A stretch of 64,000 nt of DNA from Prolixibacteraceae bacterium (GTDB taxonomy: Bacteria; Bacteroidota; Bacteroidia; Bacteroidales; Prolixibacteraceae): contig JALNYZ010000001.1 of NCBI GenBank assembly GCA_023229575.1, positions 248,001 through 312,000 of the forward strand. The letters run 5' to 3'. Shown one piece after another: positions 42,317 to 51,114 of the stretch. The translations under genes were made by a program, and so were the position numbers. The notes beneath the pieces are model-generated. The model had not been told where the DNA came from and made no database searches. It saw only the letters and a list, made by a program, of their open reading frames with translations. Within the stretch, counting starts at the first letter, position 1, and each line of letters begins with the position of its first letter.

Positions 42317-43202
42317 AGTATTTTGATACCGGAAATCCAATAACTGACAGCAGAATAATAAGAGTCCCCAGATAGAATCCGGTGGTCATTCGTTCTGTCT
42401 CGCCGAAAATGAAGAAAGCCATCACAATGCCATAAACAGGTTCCAGATTGATGGATAGAGTGACTGTGAAAGCGGTGAGATGCTTCATCACCGCCACCTG
42501 CACAGTATGGGCAAAAGCCGTACAAATGGTAGCCAGGATCACCAGATAATACAGATCAGCCATGGAAGGAACGATAGATGGGACAACGATGCCCCTTCCG
42601 GATACGGTAATGAACAAGGTAAGGCCGATCAGTCCGCCAATCATCTCAAAGAAACTTATCTTCACTGCGCTGTGTTTGGCAACCAGACTTTTGTTCAATA
42701 CAGTAAATAATCCGGCCAGAAACGCAGAAAGAAGTGCTACTATCATTCCCGTGGCATAATGCGTTTCGAACCGGAAGATGAGGTAAAGCCCGGCAATGAT
42801 AACCAATCCTATGAGCACCTCGTAAATATCGACCCTTCTGCGGGAAAAAAATGGTTCCAGAAAACTGGTAAACAAGGTCGTGGTAGCAAAGCAACCCAAG
42901 GTAACTGAGACATTGGACAATTTGATGGCTCCATAAAAAGTTACCCAATGAAGTGCAATAATCAGTCCTACACCGAAAAATTTCAACAACTCTTTTCGCG
43001 AAACTGCAAGTGGATCTCTCTTGTATTTCAGATAGATAAATAAAGTAAGGATAGCTAGCAACATCCTGTACCAAACCAATTCCAAGGCCGGTATGGCAAT
43101 GAGTTTCCCCAAAATTGCGGTAAACCCGTAGATGAGGACGATCAGGTGAAGTTTTAAATAGGTAGGGAGCAGCTCTTTTCTCAAAACAACCTTATTTTTC
43201 AT
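42300..43202 (-). CDS. EamA/DMT-family transporter
   Basis: The first ATG at 43202 is used; a TTG four codons upstream is possible. The 300-residue protein has ten hydrophobic segments in two EamA repeats: the first around LKLHLIVLIYGFTAILGKL and YKRDPLAVSRKELLKF, the second around GMIVALLSAFLAGLFTVLNK and FTVTLSINLEPVYGIVMAFF. The phrase SINLEPVYGI corresponds to the typical LEPVxA of the second repeat. DMT transporters export amino acids, purines or other metabolites; substrate unknown. It is convergent with the preceding gene. Confidence 0.85.
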   Translation of the reverse strand: MKNKVVLRKELLPTYLKLHLIVLIYGFTAILGKLIAIPALELVWYRMLLAILTLFIYLKYKRDPLAVSRKELLKFFGVGLIIALHWVTFYGAIKLSNVSVTLGCFATTTLFTSFLEPFFSRRRVDIYEVLIGLVIIAGLYLIFRFETHYATGMIVALLSAFLAGLFTVLNKSLVAKHSAVKISFFEMIGGLIGLTLFITVSGRGIVVPSIVPSMADLYYLVILATICTAFAHTVQVAVMKHLTAFTVTLSINLEPVYGIVMAFFIFGETERMTTGFYLGTLIILLSVIGFPVSKYFIRID

Positions 43203-43230
43203 CAAAAATAGCAACGTTTCAGATAAATAT

Positions 43231-43238
43231 TATCTTTG
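43231..43238 (+). promoter_or_regulatory. -7 box upstream of the YhcH-like gene
   Basis: TATCTTTG matches TAnnTTTG exactly and is 53 bases before ATG 43292. No clear -33 element is seen. Confidence 0.45.
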
Positions 43239-43291
43239 CATCTACTATTTATTGTAAAATAAAGAGTCCGCAAAAACCAATAAAACTAACA

Positions 43292-43744
43292 ATGGTACTA
43301 GACAGTATTGAAAATGCAGCCCGCTATCTGAATATGGGGGATGGGATTGCCAAAGCGCTTCATTACATTCAAAACAACGATTTCAGCGCTGTACAACCCG
43401 GAAGATACCAATTAGAGGGCGATCGTTTGGTGATGCTGGTCTTTGAATTCGAAGCCGTCAATACCGACGAATGCAGACTGGAAGGGCATCGCAAGTACAT
43501 TGACCTACAGTACTGGGAAACAGGATCTGAGTTGATGGGACACGAAATTTTAGGGAATCAACCTGTGCTTGAACCATACAACGAAAAGACCGACTGCGCC
43601 TTCTACAATTGTATTGCCTCCTTCTCAAGGCTCTTGCCGGGAATGTTTGTTATCTATTATCCTTCAGATCTTCACACTGCCAATTCTGATCCGCTTTCAA
43701 AAGAGAGAGTGAAAAAACTCGTTTTTAAGATCCTTATTGAATAG
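43292..43744 (+). CDS. YhcH/YjgK/YiaL (DUF386) family protein
   Basis: A 150-residue protein with cupin-like beta strands: ENAARYLNMGDGIAKALHYI, LVMLVFEFEAVNTDECRLEG, HRKYIDLQYWETGSELMG and the C-terminal FVIYYPSDLHTANSD. His and Glu residues in EGHRKYIDLQY and SDLHTA are the presumed metal site. Relatives act on N-glycolyl- or N-acetylneuraminic acid or similar sugar anomers, and others affect biofilms; here the substrate is open. It is convergent with the ABC ATPase gene, overlapping it by 11 bases. Confidence 0.87.
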   Translation: MVLDSIENAARYLNMGDGIAKALHYIQNNDFSAVQPGRYQLEGDRLVMLVFEFEAVNTDECRLEGHRKYIDLQYWETGSELMGHEILGNQPVLEPYNEKTDCAFYNCIASFSRLLPGMFVIYYPSDLHTANSDPLSKERVKKLVFKILIE

Positions 43745-44780
43745 AAATATCTTTGATGGAGCGGCAAAGTTCCTCAAGAGTTGTTACATATTGAGTGGTT
43801 CCCTGGAAGGTGATATTCCAGCCTTTGGGTTGCTGAATTACCGCTATGGAAGAAGACGGAGAGACGGAGGGACGGAGAGACGGAGGGACTGAGGGAGCGG
43901 GAATAACTTCGAAGCCCAGGCGCTCCAGTGCTTTTTTTGCCATAATTTGCTCCTGACCCGAAGCCGTTAGATTTACCACTCCATGTTTTTCCCTTATGAT
44001 TCTAAAATCATCTCTTTCCGGATCAAATCTCAAGTGTTGGTTGTTTCGGAACAAGGCTTCAAAATACCCTGCTGAAGCCATCTCCTCGGGGATTCCTTCT
44101 ACCACACGATCTTCCAGCATCAACCAGATACGATCTGCCAAGGTGAGAGAGGTGTTCAGATCATGCGTGGAAAAGATAATGCATTTGCCCTGCTCGTAAA
44201 CCAATTGATGCAATATTCTTACAATTTCATACTTATTCGAAATATCCAGAAATGCAGTGGGCTCATCCAATACCATGATCCTGGTATCTTGTGCCAGCGC
44301 CCTTGCGATCATGGCCCGCTGACGCTCTCCATCGGAAATCCTGTTGATGGGGCGATTTTCGTATCCGGATAGTCCCGTTTGGACAATAGCCCTGTCAATA
44401 TTCACCTGATCGTTATTGGTCAGTCGCCCAAACCAGTTGGTATAAGGAAACCGTCCCAATCCAACCAATTCGCGAACGGTGAGATTGGCTACCCGAATAT
44501 TCTCGGTAGAGACAAAACTCATCTCCCGGGCTAGTTCCGCTGCCGGGAATTCTGAAAGAGGTCTCTTGCGTAACAATAGTTCACCTGAAAGTGGTGGCAT
44601 GAATCCGGCAATGGTTTTCAGCAAGGTACTTTTTCCAATACCATTTCCTCCAATTAGTGCAACCATCTCCCCACAATTGGCGTGCAGTGAAATATCCTTC
44701 TTTACTGCAATTGATGCAGTCGATTGTTCTTTGTAACCTATGGAGACTCCTTTGCACTGGATGTAAAAATCTGCTTCCAT
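43734..44780 (-). CDS. FecE/BtuD-like ABC transporter ATPase with extended C-terminus
   Basis: ATG 44780 (MEADFYIQCKG) starts one base after the permease stop. The 348-residue protein has Walker A GGNGIGKST near residue 47, signature ISDGERQRAM, and Walker B IMVLDEPTAF near 170. It energises the FecCD permease encoded just upstream, for siderophore, heme or cobalamin uptake. After the ATPase domain it has an extra C-terminal region of about 90 residues. Residues about 293-310 (PAPSVPPSLRPSVSPSSS) are encoded by a tandem ACGGAGGG/ACGGAGAG repeat like those found between genes, so a repeat has extended this linker in frame. Confidence 0.9.
   Translation of the reverse strand: MEADFYIQCKGVSIGYKEQSTASIAVKKDISLHANCGEMVALIGGNGIGKSTLLKTIAGFMPPLSGELLLRKRPLSEFPAAELAREMSFVSTENIRVANLTVRELVGLGRFPYTNWFGRLTNNDQVNIDRAIVQTGLSGYENRPINRISDGERQRAMIARALAQDTRIMVLDEPTAFLDISNKYEIVRILHQLVYEQGKCIIFSTHDLNTSLTLADRIWLMLEDRVVEGIPEEMASAGYFEALFRNNQHLRFDPERDDFRIIREKHGVVNLTASGQEQIMAKKALERLGFEVIPAPSVPPSLRPSVSPSSSIAVIQQPKGWNITFQGTTQYVTTLEELCRSIKDISIQ
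43851..43901. repeat. Tandem GACGGAGAG/GACGGAGGG repeat inside the ABC ATPase gene
   Basis: About five units of GACGGAGAG or GACGGAGGG lie in the coding sequence without breaking the frame. A similar tandem lies between genes at 33081-33105. Confidence 0.7.
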
Positions 44781-44781
44781 A

Positions 44782-45819
44782 TCAAATAGCCCCAATTTTT
44801 TTATGCTGAAAAATAATCCAGACAACCACAGGAATCCCAAGCAGTGATGTCACAGAATTGATGGGCAAAGTAGTCGCGTAACCCGGAAGCTGTGAAATAA
44901 GATCGCCAACCACCATCACGATAGCCCCCATTAGCATCGTAGCAGGTATCAATTTGCTGTGTAATGGAGAATGGAATAGTTTTCTTGCAAGATGAGGAAC
45001 AATGATTCCTACAAATCCAATCGGCCCGCAAAAAGCCGTAATACTGCCGGCAAGAATGGAGGTGGAGGCAAAAGTAAGCAGATAAGCCAGACGAATATTC
45101 ATCCCCATACTTTTGGCATAGTTCTCTCCCAATAGAAAGGCATCCAGAAATTTTGCAGAGAACAGGGCTACCAGCAATCCGGCGGCAACCGAAGGAACAA
45201 GCACCCATAACTGATCACGCGTAGTGCTTCCTAAACTACCCATAGTCCAGACAATGAATGATTTGAGGGTAGATTCATTGCTGAAATATTGCATCACACT
45301 TACCACTGCCATTACCGCACCCGATATCAAAATACCGAGTATTAAAACCGTCATCATATCGCGCAACCTCGAGGCCAGAATTACCACCAGGAACATCATG
45401 AGGCCGGCCCCAATCCAGGCTGCCAGCACAATACTCCAGGAACCGGCAATTGTAAAAAGCGGTGTTCCTCCGAAAACCCAGCCGGCCGAGAGCACAAAAA
45501 GCGCTACCCCCAGACTTGCACCGGAACTTATTCCAAGAATATCCGGACCTGCCACGGGATTTCGGAAGATGGTCTGCATTTGCAATCCAGCGACTGAGAG
45601 CGCTGCCCCGGCCATAACAGCTGTAATTGCCTTGGGAATCCTGAATTTAAATAGTATGTCAGCAATCTGAGGATCGGAAGATGAGGGATGAAATAAAGTT
45701 GAAATAGATTGATATAGGGAAATATGCACCGATCCGGATAACAGATCTAGTAGAAAAAGAAATACCAGAACTCCCATCAACAAAACAAATCCAACTGTAC
45801 TATTTCTAAACAATCTCAT
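44782..45819 (-). CDS. FecCD-family ABC transporter permease
   Basis: A 345-residue permease with about ten membrane segments. Family landmarks are KFRIPKAITAVMAGAALSVA near residue 65, GLQMQTIFRNPVAGPDILGI, SGASLGVALF and the C-terminal GPIGFVGIIVPHLARKLFHS, which forms the coupling helix for the ATPase. It imports iron-siderophore, heme or vitamin B12 complexes across the inner membrane. The ATPase follows at one base. The binding-protein gene is 232 bases upstream, separated by repeats. Confidence 0.93.
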   Translation of the reverse strand: MRLFRNSTVGFVLLMGVLVFLFLLDLLSGSVHISLYQSISTLFHPSSSDPQIADILFKFRIPKAITAVMAGAALSVAGLQMQTIFRNPVAGPDILGISSGASLGVALFVLSAGWVFGGTPLFTIAGSWSIVLAAWIGAGLMMFLVVILASRLRDMMTVLILGILISGAVMAVVSVMQYFSNESTLKSFIVWTMGSLGSTTRDQLWVLVPSVAAGLLVALFSAKFLDAFLLGENYAKSMGMNIRLAYLLTFASTSILAGSITAFCGPIGFVGIIVPHLARKLFHSPLHSKLIPATMLMGAIVMVVGDLISQLPGYATTLPINSVTSLLGIPVVVWIIFQHKKIGAI

Positions 45820-46051
45820 TTAAATTTTCAGATTAACACATCCATTTATTGTCACGCAATTTCCTTGTATATCTACCTATTTCAATCTATTCCCCCCAGA
45901 CATCTCTCCGGCCCAATTCCAATCACCCCTCGGCTTCGCTCGGGATACCACTACGCTCGGGTACCCGGTTTGCTTCACACATTGCCCTTCAACTAAGCTC
46001 AGGGATCGGTAACATTTCAAACTTTTCAAACTAAATAAACATTTCAAACAT
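45820..46051. repeat. Intergenic region with CTTCG/CTCAGG and CATTTCAAAC repeats
   Basis: ACCCCTCGGCTTCGCTCGGG (from 45925), CTACGCTCGGGTACCCGG and CCCTTCAACTAAGCTCAGGG (to about 46004) belong to the family seen at 21010-21195. ACATTTCAAAC units follow at about 46013-46050. No gene is seen. The region interrupts the binding-protein/permease operon. Confidence 0.6.
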
Positions 46052-47197
46052 TTACTGAATTCTTTTGTAATAGTAAAAATCCCCTATCCCGGATATTTCC
46101 GGATGAAGTATTTTTACCAAATCCGCCAGAACCAGATCCGGATGAACCACTCCACTCTCCCAGTAATCATTTCCACCGCCAGGAACAGTACGAAGGTTGT
46201 TGTTGTAAATCCTCTGATTTTTAACAGCCGGAAGATCCGAATAGCGCGAATCAAATGCCAGTAGTTCGCTTTGGCTGTTGACGCTCCCGCAATTGATCCA
46301 GAAATCAGCATTGGCCGCTCGCAGAAAGACCTCTTCCAAAGATACGGGAAAGGCCTCTTTGGATCGGTTTTCCCTCCATAAAAATTTTCCACCGGCATCC
46401 TCGATCAAAACGGCCAGGTTGGACTGTCCGCCCGCAATCCACCAGGTATCCTTGAATGGAAGGCCGGTAAGCACGGTCGGCCTTTCCTGTACTTTTGCCG
46501 TAATCGATTTTATCCCCTGATAATTGGATTTGATCTTTTCAAAAATTGAACCGGCTTCAGCCTCTTTTCCGAAAAAAGCACCGAAAAATTTCAGCCATTC
46601 GGCCTTTGCCAAGGGACTTTGCTCCAGGTATTCACCAACCAAAACGACCGGTATCCCAAGATCATGCAATTTATTGACCTGGGTATTAATTTCAGCCCCA
46701 ACACCGTAGGCAAAAACCACATCCGGCTTCAGTTGAAGAATCATTTCATAATTGAGGCCTTGCTCATACCCAACTTCCTGAATACGGTTCCCTGAAACGC
46801 CTTTTTTTACCTCTGGATTGGTCAGATAGTTGATCCCCGACAATCCGATGATGGATCCCACCTCATCAAGGGCATCCAGGAAACCGATATGGGTAGTGGA
46901 CAAGCATATTACCCTTTTAACCGGCGTGAATATGACCTGCCGATTCTTAAGTTCATCAGGAATATTCACTCCACTGTTCAAGAGATAATATTCAAAAATA
47001 TTGTCAGTCGATTTTTGCCAAGGATTAGCTACCGTCAACCTTTGCCACAAGTTATTTTGCTGAATGGTAAAACCGGTAGCCTCAAAATTACCAACGATCC
47101 CGGAATGATCAACGGTCGATTTTTTATTTGACGGATCAGACAGACAACCGCATAAACAGCTAAACGAAAGAAAGAAAATGATAATTCGGCACAGCAT
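46052..47197 (-). CDS. FecB/BtuF-like substrate-binding lipoprotein
   Basis: A 381-residue protein with a lipoprotein signal (FFLSFSCLCGC, lipobox Cys at about 17). The helical-backbone binding fold of class III binding proteins follows: VKRVICLSTTHIGFLDALDE near residue 90, LKPDVVFAYGVG, GIPVVLVGEYLE, RPTVLTGLPFKDTWWIAGG, NLRTVPGGGNDYWESGVVHPD. It presents an iron complex, heme or cobalamin to the FecCD/ATPase pair encoded downstream. It begins 36 bases after the stop of the secreted protease gene; CACCTTTG at 47211-47218 on the minus strand is a near -7 box. Confidence 0.9.
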   Translation of the reverse strand: MLCRIIIFFLSFSCLCGCLSDPSNKKSTVDHSGIVGNFEATGFTIQQNNLWQRLTVANPWQKSTDNIFEYYLLNSGVNIPDELKNRQVIFTPVKRVICLSTTHIGFLDALDEVGSIIGLSGINYLTNPEVKKGVSGNRIQEVGYEQGLNYEMILQLKPDVVFAYGVGAEINTQVNKLHDLGIPVVLVGEYLEQSPLAKAEWLKFFGAFFGKEAEAGSIFEKIKSNYQGIKSITAKVQERPTVLTGLPFKDTWWIAGGQSNLAVLIEDAGGKFLWRENRSKEAFPVSLEEVFLRAANADFWINCGSVNSQSELLAFDSRYSDLPAVKNQRIYNNNLRTVPGGGNDYWESGVVHPDLVLADLVKILHPEISGIGDFYYYKRIQ

Positions 47198-47233
47198 CCG
47201 GATGATTTTTGCACAAAGGTGAAGAAAAATTGG

Positions 47234-49432
47234 TTATCTGCTTCGGATAACCCTTACTTTCAAGACCTCTCTTTTGGTCAAAGTCTCAACAGTAATGAAA
47301 TAGACAGCCGAACCGAGTTGACTGCAATTCAGTTCCATAGGGCTTGTGGTCAACATTCGTTGCGACTCATAGATTTTTCGTCCCATGAGATCATAGAAAT
47401 TTACCCTGCCAAACTCCTCCTTGCCAGCATTGACCAGGTAAAGAATGTTGAGTGAAGGATTTGCCGGATAATATATTTTGAATTGGTTTTCTCCATTTGG
47501 TGTCGAACCAGGATTAACCGGCGTGAATGTTGTACCGCAACCATAGGCATTGATCAAAAGTGATGTTTTTACATTGAACTCCGGAACCCAGTAAAAGGGT
47601 TGCCAGCTTCCGCCTATAAGGCAAAAAGCCCGGTTTTGGTCACTGTTGGTACGTGGCGCCGCACTATAAACTGCAACAGTATCACTCGAAATATTGTAAT
47701 AGTTGATGTCGTATCCGATAAAATATTTGCCTGTGATCGTAAGTGGCTGATCAAGAACCACAAAATTCATCGATTTTGCATTCAAAGTTTTGATCGGAAC
47801 CTTTACGGTTTTCAATATAGTACCCGGAACGCCTGTGGCCGCATCAATACCGTAAATTTGAAACACGACCGTACTGTTATAATTGTTCACTGCCGTGACC
47901 GCTTTGGCAATACCTACTGAAAAAGCTGATAAGGTAGTCTTCTCAGTCGTATTAAATTCTTCTGCGTAACTTGTTATCCTCAGTGAATTGTGTCCTGAAA
48001 TATAACCCTTGTTGTACGGCAATTTAACCAGTTGGTATTTTTCATTCAGGCCTACATCCGTAAACTGATTACAAACAGAAGGGGAGGTATATGGATCCAT
48101 CGCTTCCAATTTTATTTCACCGGTATTGGTTGGATCCAACCACTTTTTAAGTTGTCTGGTTATTAAGGATGAAAAATTCCACTGGTAGGAGATCATGGAA
48201 AAATAGTCATCATTTGAATGTACGCATGTAGCTGTACCTCCGGTCAATGAGCCTATTATAAGGTTTTCATGACTAAAGAGCGGTCCTCCCGAAGAACCCG
48301 CCTCCGTTGTTCCGATATCCCACTGTTTGATCCACCAAAAGCTATTGTTAACATGCCCTGAAGGACTGTAGGATGCAATACCAGGAGGATCATTGTCGAC
48401 AGAGACCTTCTTTACATCCCCCTTTGGATGATGAACAGTCCTGGTCGAAGCAGGAACTGTCTTGCTGCGGTCCCAACCTGCATAATAGGGCCTGTACTCA
48501 GGAGGTGGTATCATTTCCAGCTCCACCAGGGCAAAATCGAGTGAATCTGAACGGGCCCTCAGGATCGAGCCGGTCATGGTCTGATCAGCGAATCCGTTAA
48601 CACTGCTGTTGACGCCACAAAACGGACTTTCGTAATTAAACGAATAGACAGTCGTCTGGGCATCCATTGCGCTGGTAATGCAATGCCCTGCAGTTATAAG
48701 ATAGGGTGTTTTATCCCGCATTGTGTTGTTGACCAGAGTCCCGGTACAAAGATCTGTTCCTGCAATAACCAACTGTACCACTGCCTGTTTCTCTTTACTT
48801 ACCACTGCTGCTGCAGAACAGTAAACATCCATATTGCATACACCTGCCTCGCCGAGTGGCCGGGTACCAATGGCATTTTTGTATCCGTGGTTAACTTTCG
48901 AAATGTGAAGATCACCATGTACCGAAACAGTTTCAGGCTCATTGTATTCCACCACAATTTCATCCCCCTCCAGCGGGTATATGGGCAACATCCCGGAGCT
49001 CTGTTCGTTGTTGGCATTGAAGGCCCCCCTCAAAATCCGGTGGTCCGGAGAATAGATAAAAATGGATGCGCCAGTCGGCAAAATTGCACGATCAAATAAA
49101 ATATTCAGGGAATAGGCTCCTTTTGATCTAATGGCAACACGCCAGATTTTCATTCCGTCAGCTACATCCCACACTCCTGAGTTCGCGGGAGATATATCGA
49201 CATCAAAACTTTTGGCAAATTTCTGATTTTTATAATGGTTTTTAGATTGAATTTCTTTCAATTGAAGTTCAAAATTATTTACCGGGGCCATATCTACCAA
49301 AGGGAGTTTTAGTGTGGCTTCCTTCAACCGATTGAAAGAAGCCGGCGAGCCTCCATACGAAACCTGTCCTTTACTTTGAAAAGATATAATCAATACAAAA
49401 AAGAGGATTATTAATTGGTTACGTAACGCCAT
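47234..49432 (-). CDS. Secreted trypsin-like serine protease with type IX secretion-like C-terminus
   Basis: A 732-residue protein: signal peptide (LIILFFVLIISFQSKGQ), pro-region to about 200, and a chymotrypsin-fold protease of lysyl-endopeptidase type. His near residue 247 (YLITAGHCI), Asp near 300 (SLDFALVEL) and Ser near 382 (AGSSGGPLF) form the triad. A middle beta domain follows. The last 85 residues form a sorting domain (FYDLMGRKIYESQ, GSAVYFITVETLTKREVLKVR) typical of type IX secretion substrates, so it is probably released or attached at the cell surface. Cysteine pairs around the active site match the lysyl-endopeptidase group. P1 specificity is not certain. Confidence 0.9.
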   Translation of the reverse strand: MALRNQLIILFFVLIISFQSKGQVSYGGSPASFNRLKEATLKLPLVDMAPVNNFELQLKEIQSKNHYKNQKFAKSFDVDISPANSGVWDVADGMKIWRVAIRSKGAYSLNILFDRAILPTGASIFIYSPDHRILRGAFNANNEQSSGMLPIYPLEGDEIVVEYNEPETVSVHGDLHISKVNHGYKNAIGTRPLGEAGVCNMDVYCSAAAVVSKEKQAVVQLVIAGTDLCTGTLVNNTMRDKTPYLITAGHCITSAMDAQTTVYSFNYESPFCGVNSSVNGFADQTMTGSILRARSDSLDFALVELEMIPPPEYRPYYAGWDRSKTVPASTRTVHHPKGDVKKVSVDNDPPGIASYSPSGHVNNSFWWIKQWDIGTTEAGSSGGPLFSHENLIIGSLTGGTATCVHSNDDYFSMISYQWNFSSLITRQLKKWLDPTNTGEIKLEAMDPYTSPSVCNQFTDVGLNEKYQLVKLPYNKGYISGHNSLRITSYAEEFNTTEKTTLSAFSVGIAKAVTAVNNYNSTVVFQIYGIDAATGVPGTILKTVKVPIKTLNAKSMNFVVLDQPLTITGKYFIGYDINYYNISSDTVAVYSAAPRTNSDQNRAFCLIGGSWQPFYWVPEFNVKTSLLINAYGCGTTFTPVNPGSTPNGENQFKIYYPANPSLNILYLVNAGKEEFGRVNFYDLMGRKIYESQRMLTTSPMELNCSQLGSAVYFITVETLTKREVLKVRVIRSR

Positions 49433-49501
49433 CTAAGTAAAGGGATAGATAAAGGACTCATTCGATTTTAAAATAACTCACAAAATCAACAATTTGCATA
49501 A

Positions 49502-49532
49502 TTATCAATTGTCAATTGTCAATTGTCAATTA
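49502..49532. repeat. Tandem TCAATTG repeat
   Basis: Four TCAATTG units in tandem, in the 5' leader of the protease gene. A related CAATTGACAATGGACAATTG element lies at 7798-7820 between nikR-like and larE. Confidence 0.65.
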
Positions 49533-49548
49533 CTTAGATTGGTTTCCC

Positions 49549-49556
49549 CAAATATA
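49549..49556 (-). promoter_or_regulatory. -7 box of the secreted protease gene
   Basis: The minus strand reads TATATTTG, an exact TAnnTTTG match, about 117 bases before ATG 49432. The leader would include the TCAATTG tandem. No -33 box is evident. Confidence 0.4.
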
Positions 49557-49581
49557 TAATTTCTCCTTTAAAAAACATTCC

Positions 49582-49965
49582 CTATTTTTTTTTGAAATAT
49601 CCGTCCGTGAAATTCATGAAACAACCCCAATCGTAAATGGTAATTGCATGCTTTCCCGTTATATTTTCTGAAATTTTCGCAAAACCAATGAGGAAATGAG
49701 GTATTAATCCGCTCAACCGTCTCACCATAAATACGTTTTGACAAGGCAGCACCGCCACATCCGGATTCATTGGAAACCACCAGTGCAAACCGTAAATCTT
49801 TTCCCAATCATTATGATTCTTTACCGGCAACCCATTGCGAAAAATCAGGGCATCAGGCAAAGTATAGGCAGGCATTTTGTCTTCATCGTAATTGGCAACA
49901 AAACCCTGGCCGAAGAGAGTAGCAGAAAAAAAGAACAAGAATGCAGAGAGTAAAGCAATTTTCAT
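49582..49965 (-). pseudogene. Remnant of a CE15 glucuronoyl esterase with two internal deletions
   Basis: ATG 49965 opens a signal peptide (MKIALLSAFLFFFSATLFGQ) and the N-terminus of a CE15-like esterase (NYDEDKMPAYTLPDALIF). From about 49800 the homology continues in another frame: RFALVVSNESGCGGAALSKR, then INTSFPHWFCENFRKYNGK, the region after the catalytic Ser. It then returns to the first frame as GKHAITIYDWGCFMNFTDGY and KKK, the C-terminal end, stopping at 49582. The GxSRxGK nucleophile segment and the later His segment are absent. The open frame of 127 residues is therefore a shrunken gene, not a small secreted protein. Confidence 0.8.
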
Positions 49966-49978
49966 AAGTTGTTTATTT

Positions 49979-50018
49979 GAAGTGACTAAAGTCACTTTAG
50001 TTCACTTTAGTTCACTTC
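49979..50018. repeat. AGTGACTAAAGT/ACTTTAGTTCACTT repeat overlapping the buk stop
   Basis: GAAGTGACTAAAGTCACTTT followed by AGTTCACTTTAGTTCACTTCC forms an inverted repeat. The last codons and stop of the butyrate kinase gene lie inside it. Same family as 3914-4125. Confidence 0.65.
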
Positions 50019-51102
50019 CATCATAAACCCTCGGCTCTATCTCCCCCCTTGCCACCATCAAAGCATTCATAGCTAGTGCCTTGAGCTCGTCTTGTCCGGC
50101 ATAAACAGATACCGGGGCAATAAATTCGACCCTTTCGCGGATCAAGGACATCAGTCGCCGGTCGAAAGCTATTCCCCCGGTTATGAGAATCCCATCAATT
50201 CTGCCTTTCAGGACGGTAGCCATCTCTCCAACATATTTGGAAATCTGGTAGGCCATGGCTTCGTGGTAAAAAGTGGCCTTTTCATCGCCTCTTCGAACAG
50301 CAAGTTCGACTTCGCGGGCATCATTGGTACCTAAATAAGCAACATAACCTCCGTTTCCGGAAATCATGGCCATCACCTCATCATAATTGTATTTTCCACT
50401 AAAACAAAGCTTTACCAAATCTCCAACGGGTAATGAACCGCTCCGTTCAGGTGAAAACGGGCCCTCTCCATCCAGGGCATTGTTGACATCAATGACCCTT
50501 CCATGTTGATGAACACCTACCGAGATGCCCCCCCCAAGGTGAACTACTATCAAATCAAGTTCTTCGTAGGGTTGGCCTACCTTCATGGCATGCTGACGTG
50601 CTACAGCTTTCTGGTTGAGTGCGTGAAAGATGGAACGTCGCGCAAACAAAGGATGACCTGAAATGCGCGCGATACCATCCATTTCATCGGTTACAACCGG
50701 ATCGGCAATTAAGGCCATCATGCCCGGATGCTCCTGCGCAATGTCATAGGCAATCATAGAACCAAGGTTAGAGGCATGAATGCCCATCACACCCTCCCTG
50801 CAATGCTGTACCATCAATGCATTGATCAGGTATACGCCCGATTCGAGTGGATATGTCAACCCTCCGCGACCAATCACTACATGGACCTCATCCAGTGAAA
50901 GGCCCTCCATGTCGAGCTGGGTCAGGATACTTTTCCTGCGAAAGGTATATTGATCAGCAATAGATGGGTAGGCTGCAAGATCATCGACCGAATGGTGCAG
51001 GGTTTTGAGAAATATACAGATTGAATTTTCGTAAATGGCAATTTTTGTGGTGGTTGACCCCGGATTTATTACCAATATCCTGACAAGATCTGAACTATCC
51101 AT
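50002..51102 (-). CDS. buk: Butyrate kinase
   Basis: A 366-residue acetate/butyrate kinase-family protein. The N-terminal phosphate strand RILVINPGSTTTKIAIYE, GRGGLTYPLESGVYLIN, VVHLGGGISVGVHQHGRVID and ILITGGIAFD are the Buk versions of the ASKHA motifs, distinct from the acetate kinase encoded nearby. It converts butyryl phosphate and ADP to butyrate and ATP, or the reverse. The phosphotransbutyrylase gene ends 12 bases upstream on the same strand. The final residues SELK are encoded within a repeat. Branched substrates such as isobutyrate are also possible. Confidence 0.93.
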   Translation of the reverse strand: MDSSDLVRILVINPGSTTTKIAIYENSICIFLKTLHHSVDDLAAYPSIADQYTFRRKSILTQLDMEGLSLDEVHVVIGRGGLTYPLESGVYLINALMVQHCREGVMGIHASNLGSMIAYDIAQEHPGMMALIADPVVTDEMDGIARISGHPLFARRSIFHALNQKAVARQHAMKVGQPYEELDLIVVHLGGGISVGVHQHGRVIDVNNALDGEGPFSPERSGSLPVGDLVKLCFSGKYNYDEVMAMISGNGGYVAYLGTNDAREVELAVRRGDEKATFYHEAMAYQISKYVGEMATVLKGRIDGILITGGIAFDRRLMSLIRERVEFIAPVSVYAGQDELKALAMNALMVARGEIEPRVYDGSELK

Positions 51103-51114
51103 GAATGATAAAAT

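Noticed and set aside
49582..49995. A secreted hypothetical protein of about 130 residues
   Set aside because: Most of it can be assigned to separated pieces of a CE15 esterase in two frames, so it is treated as a remnant.
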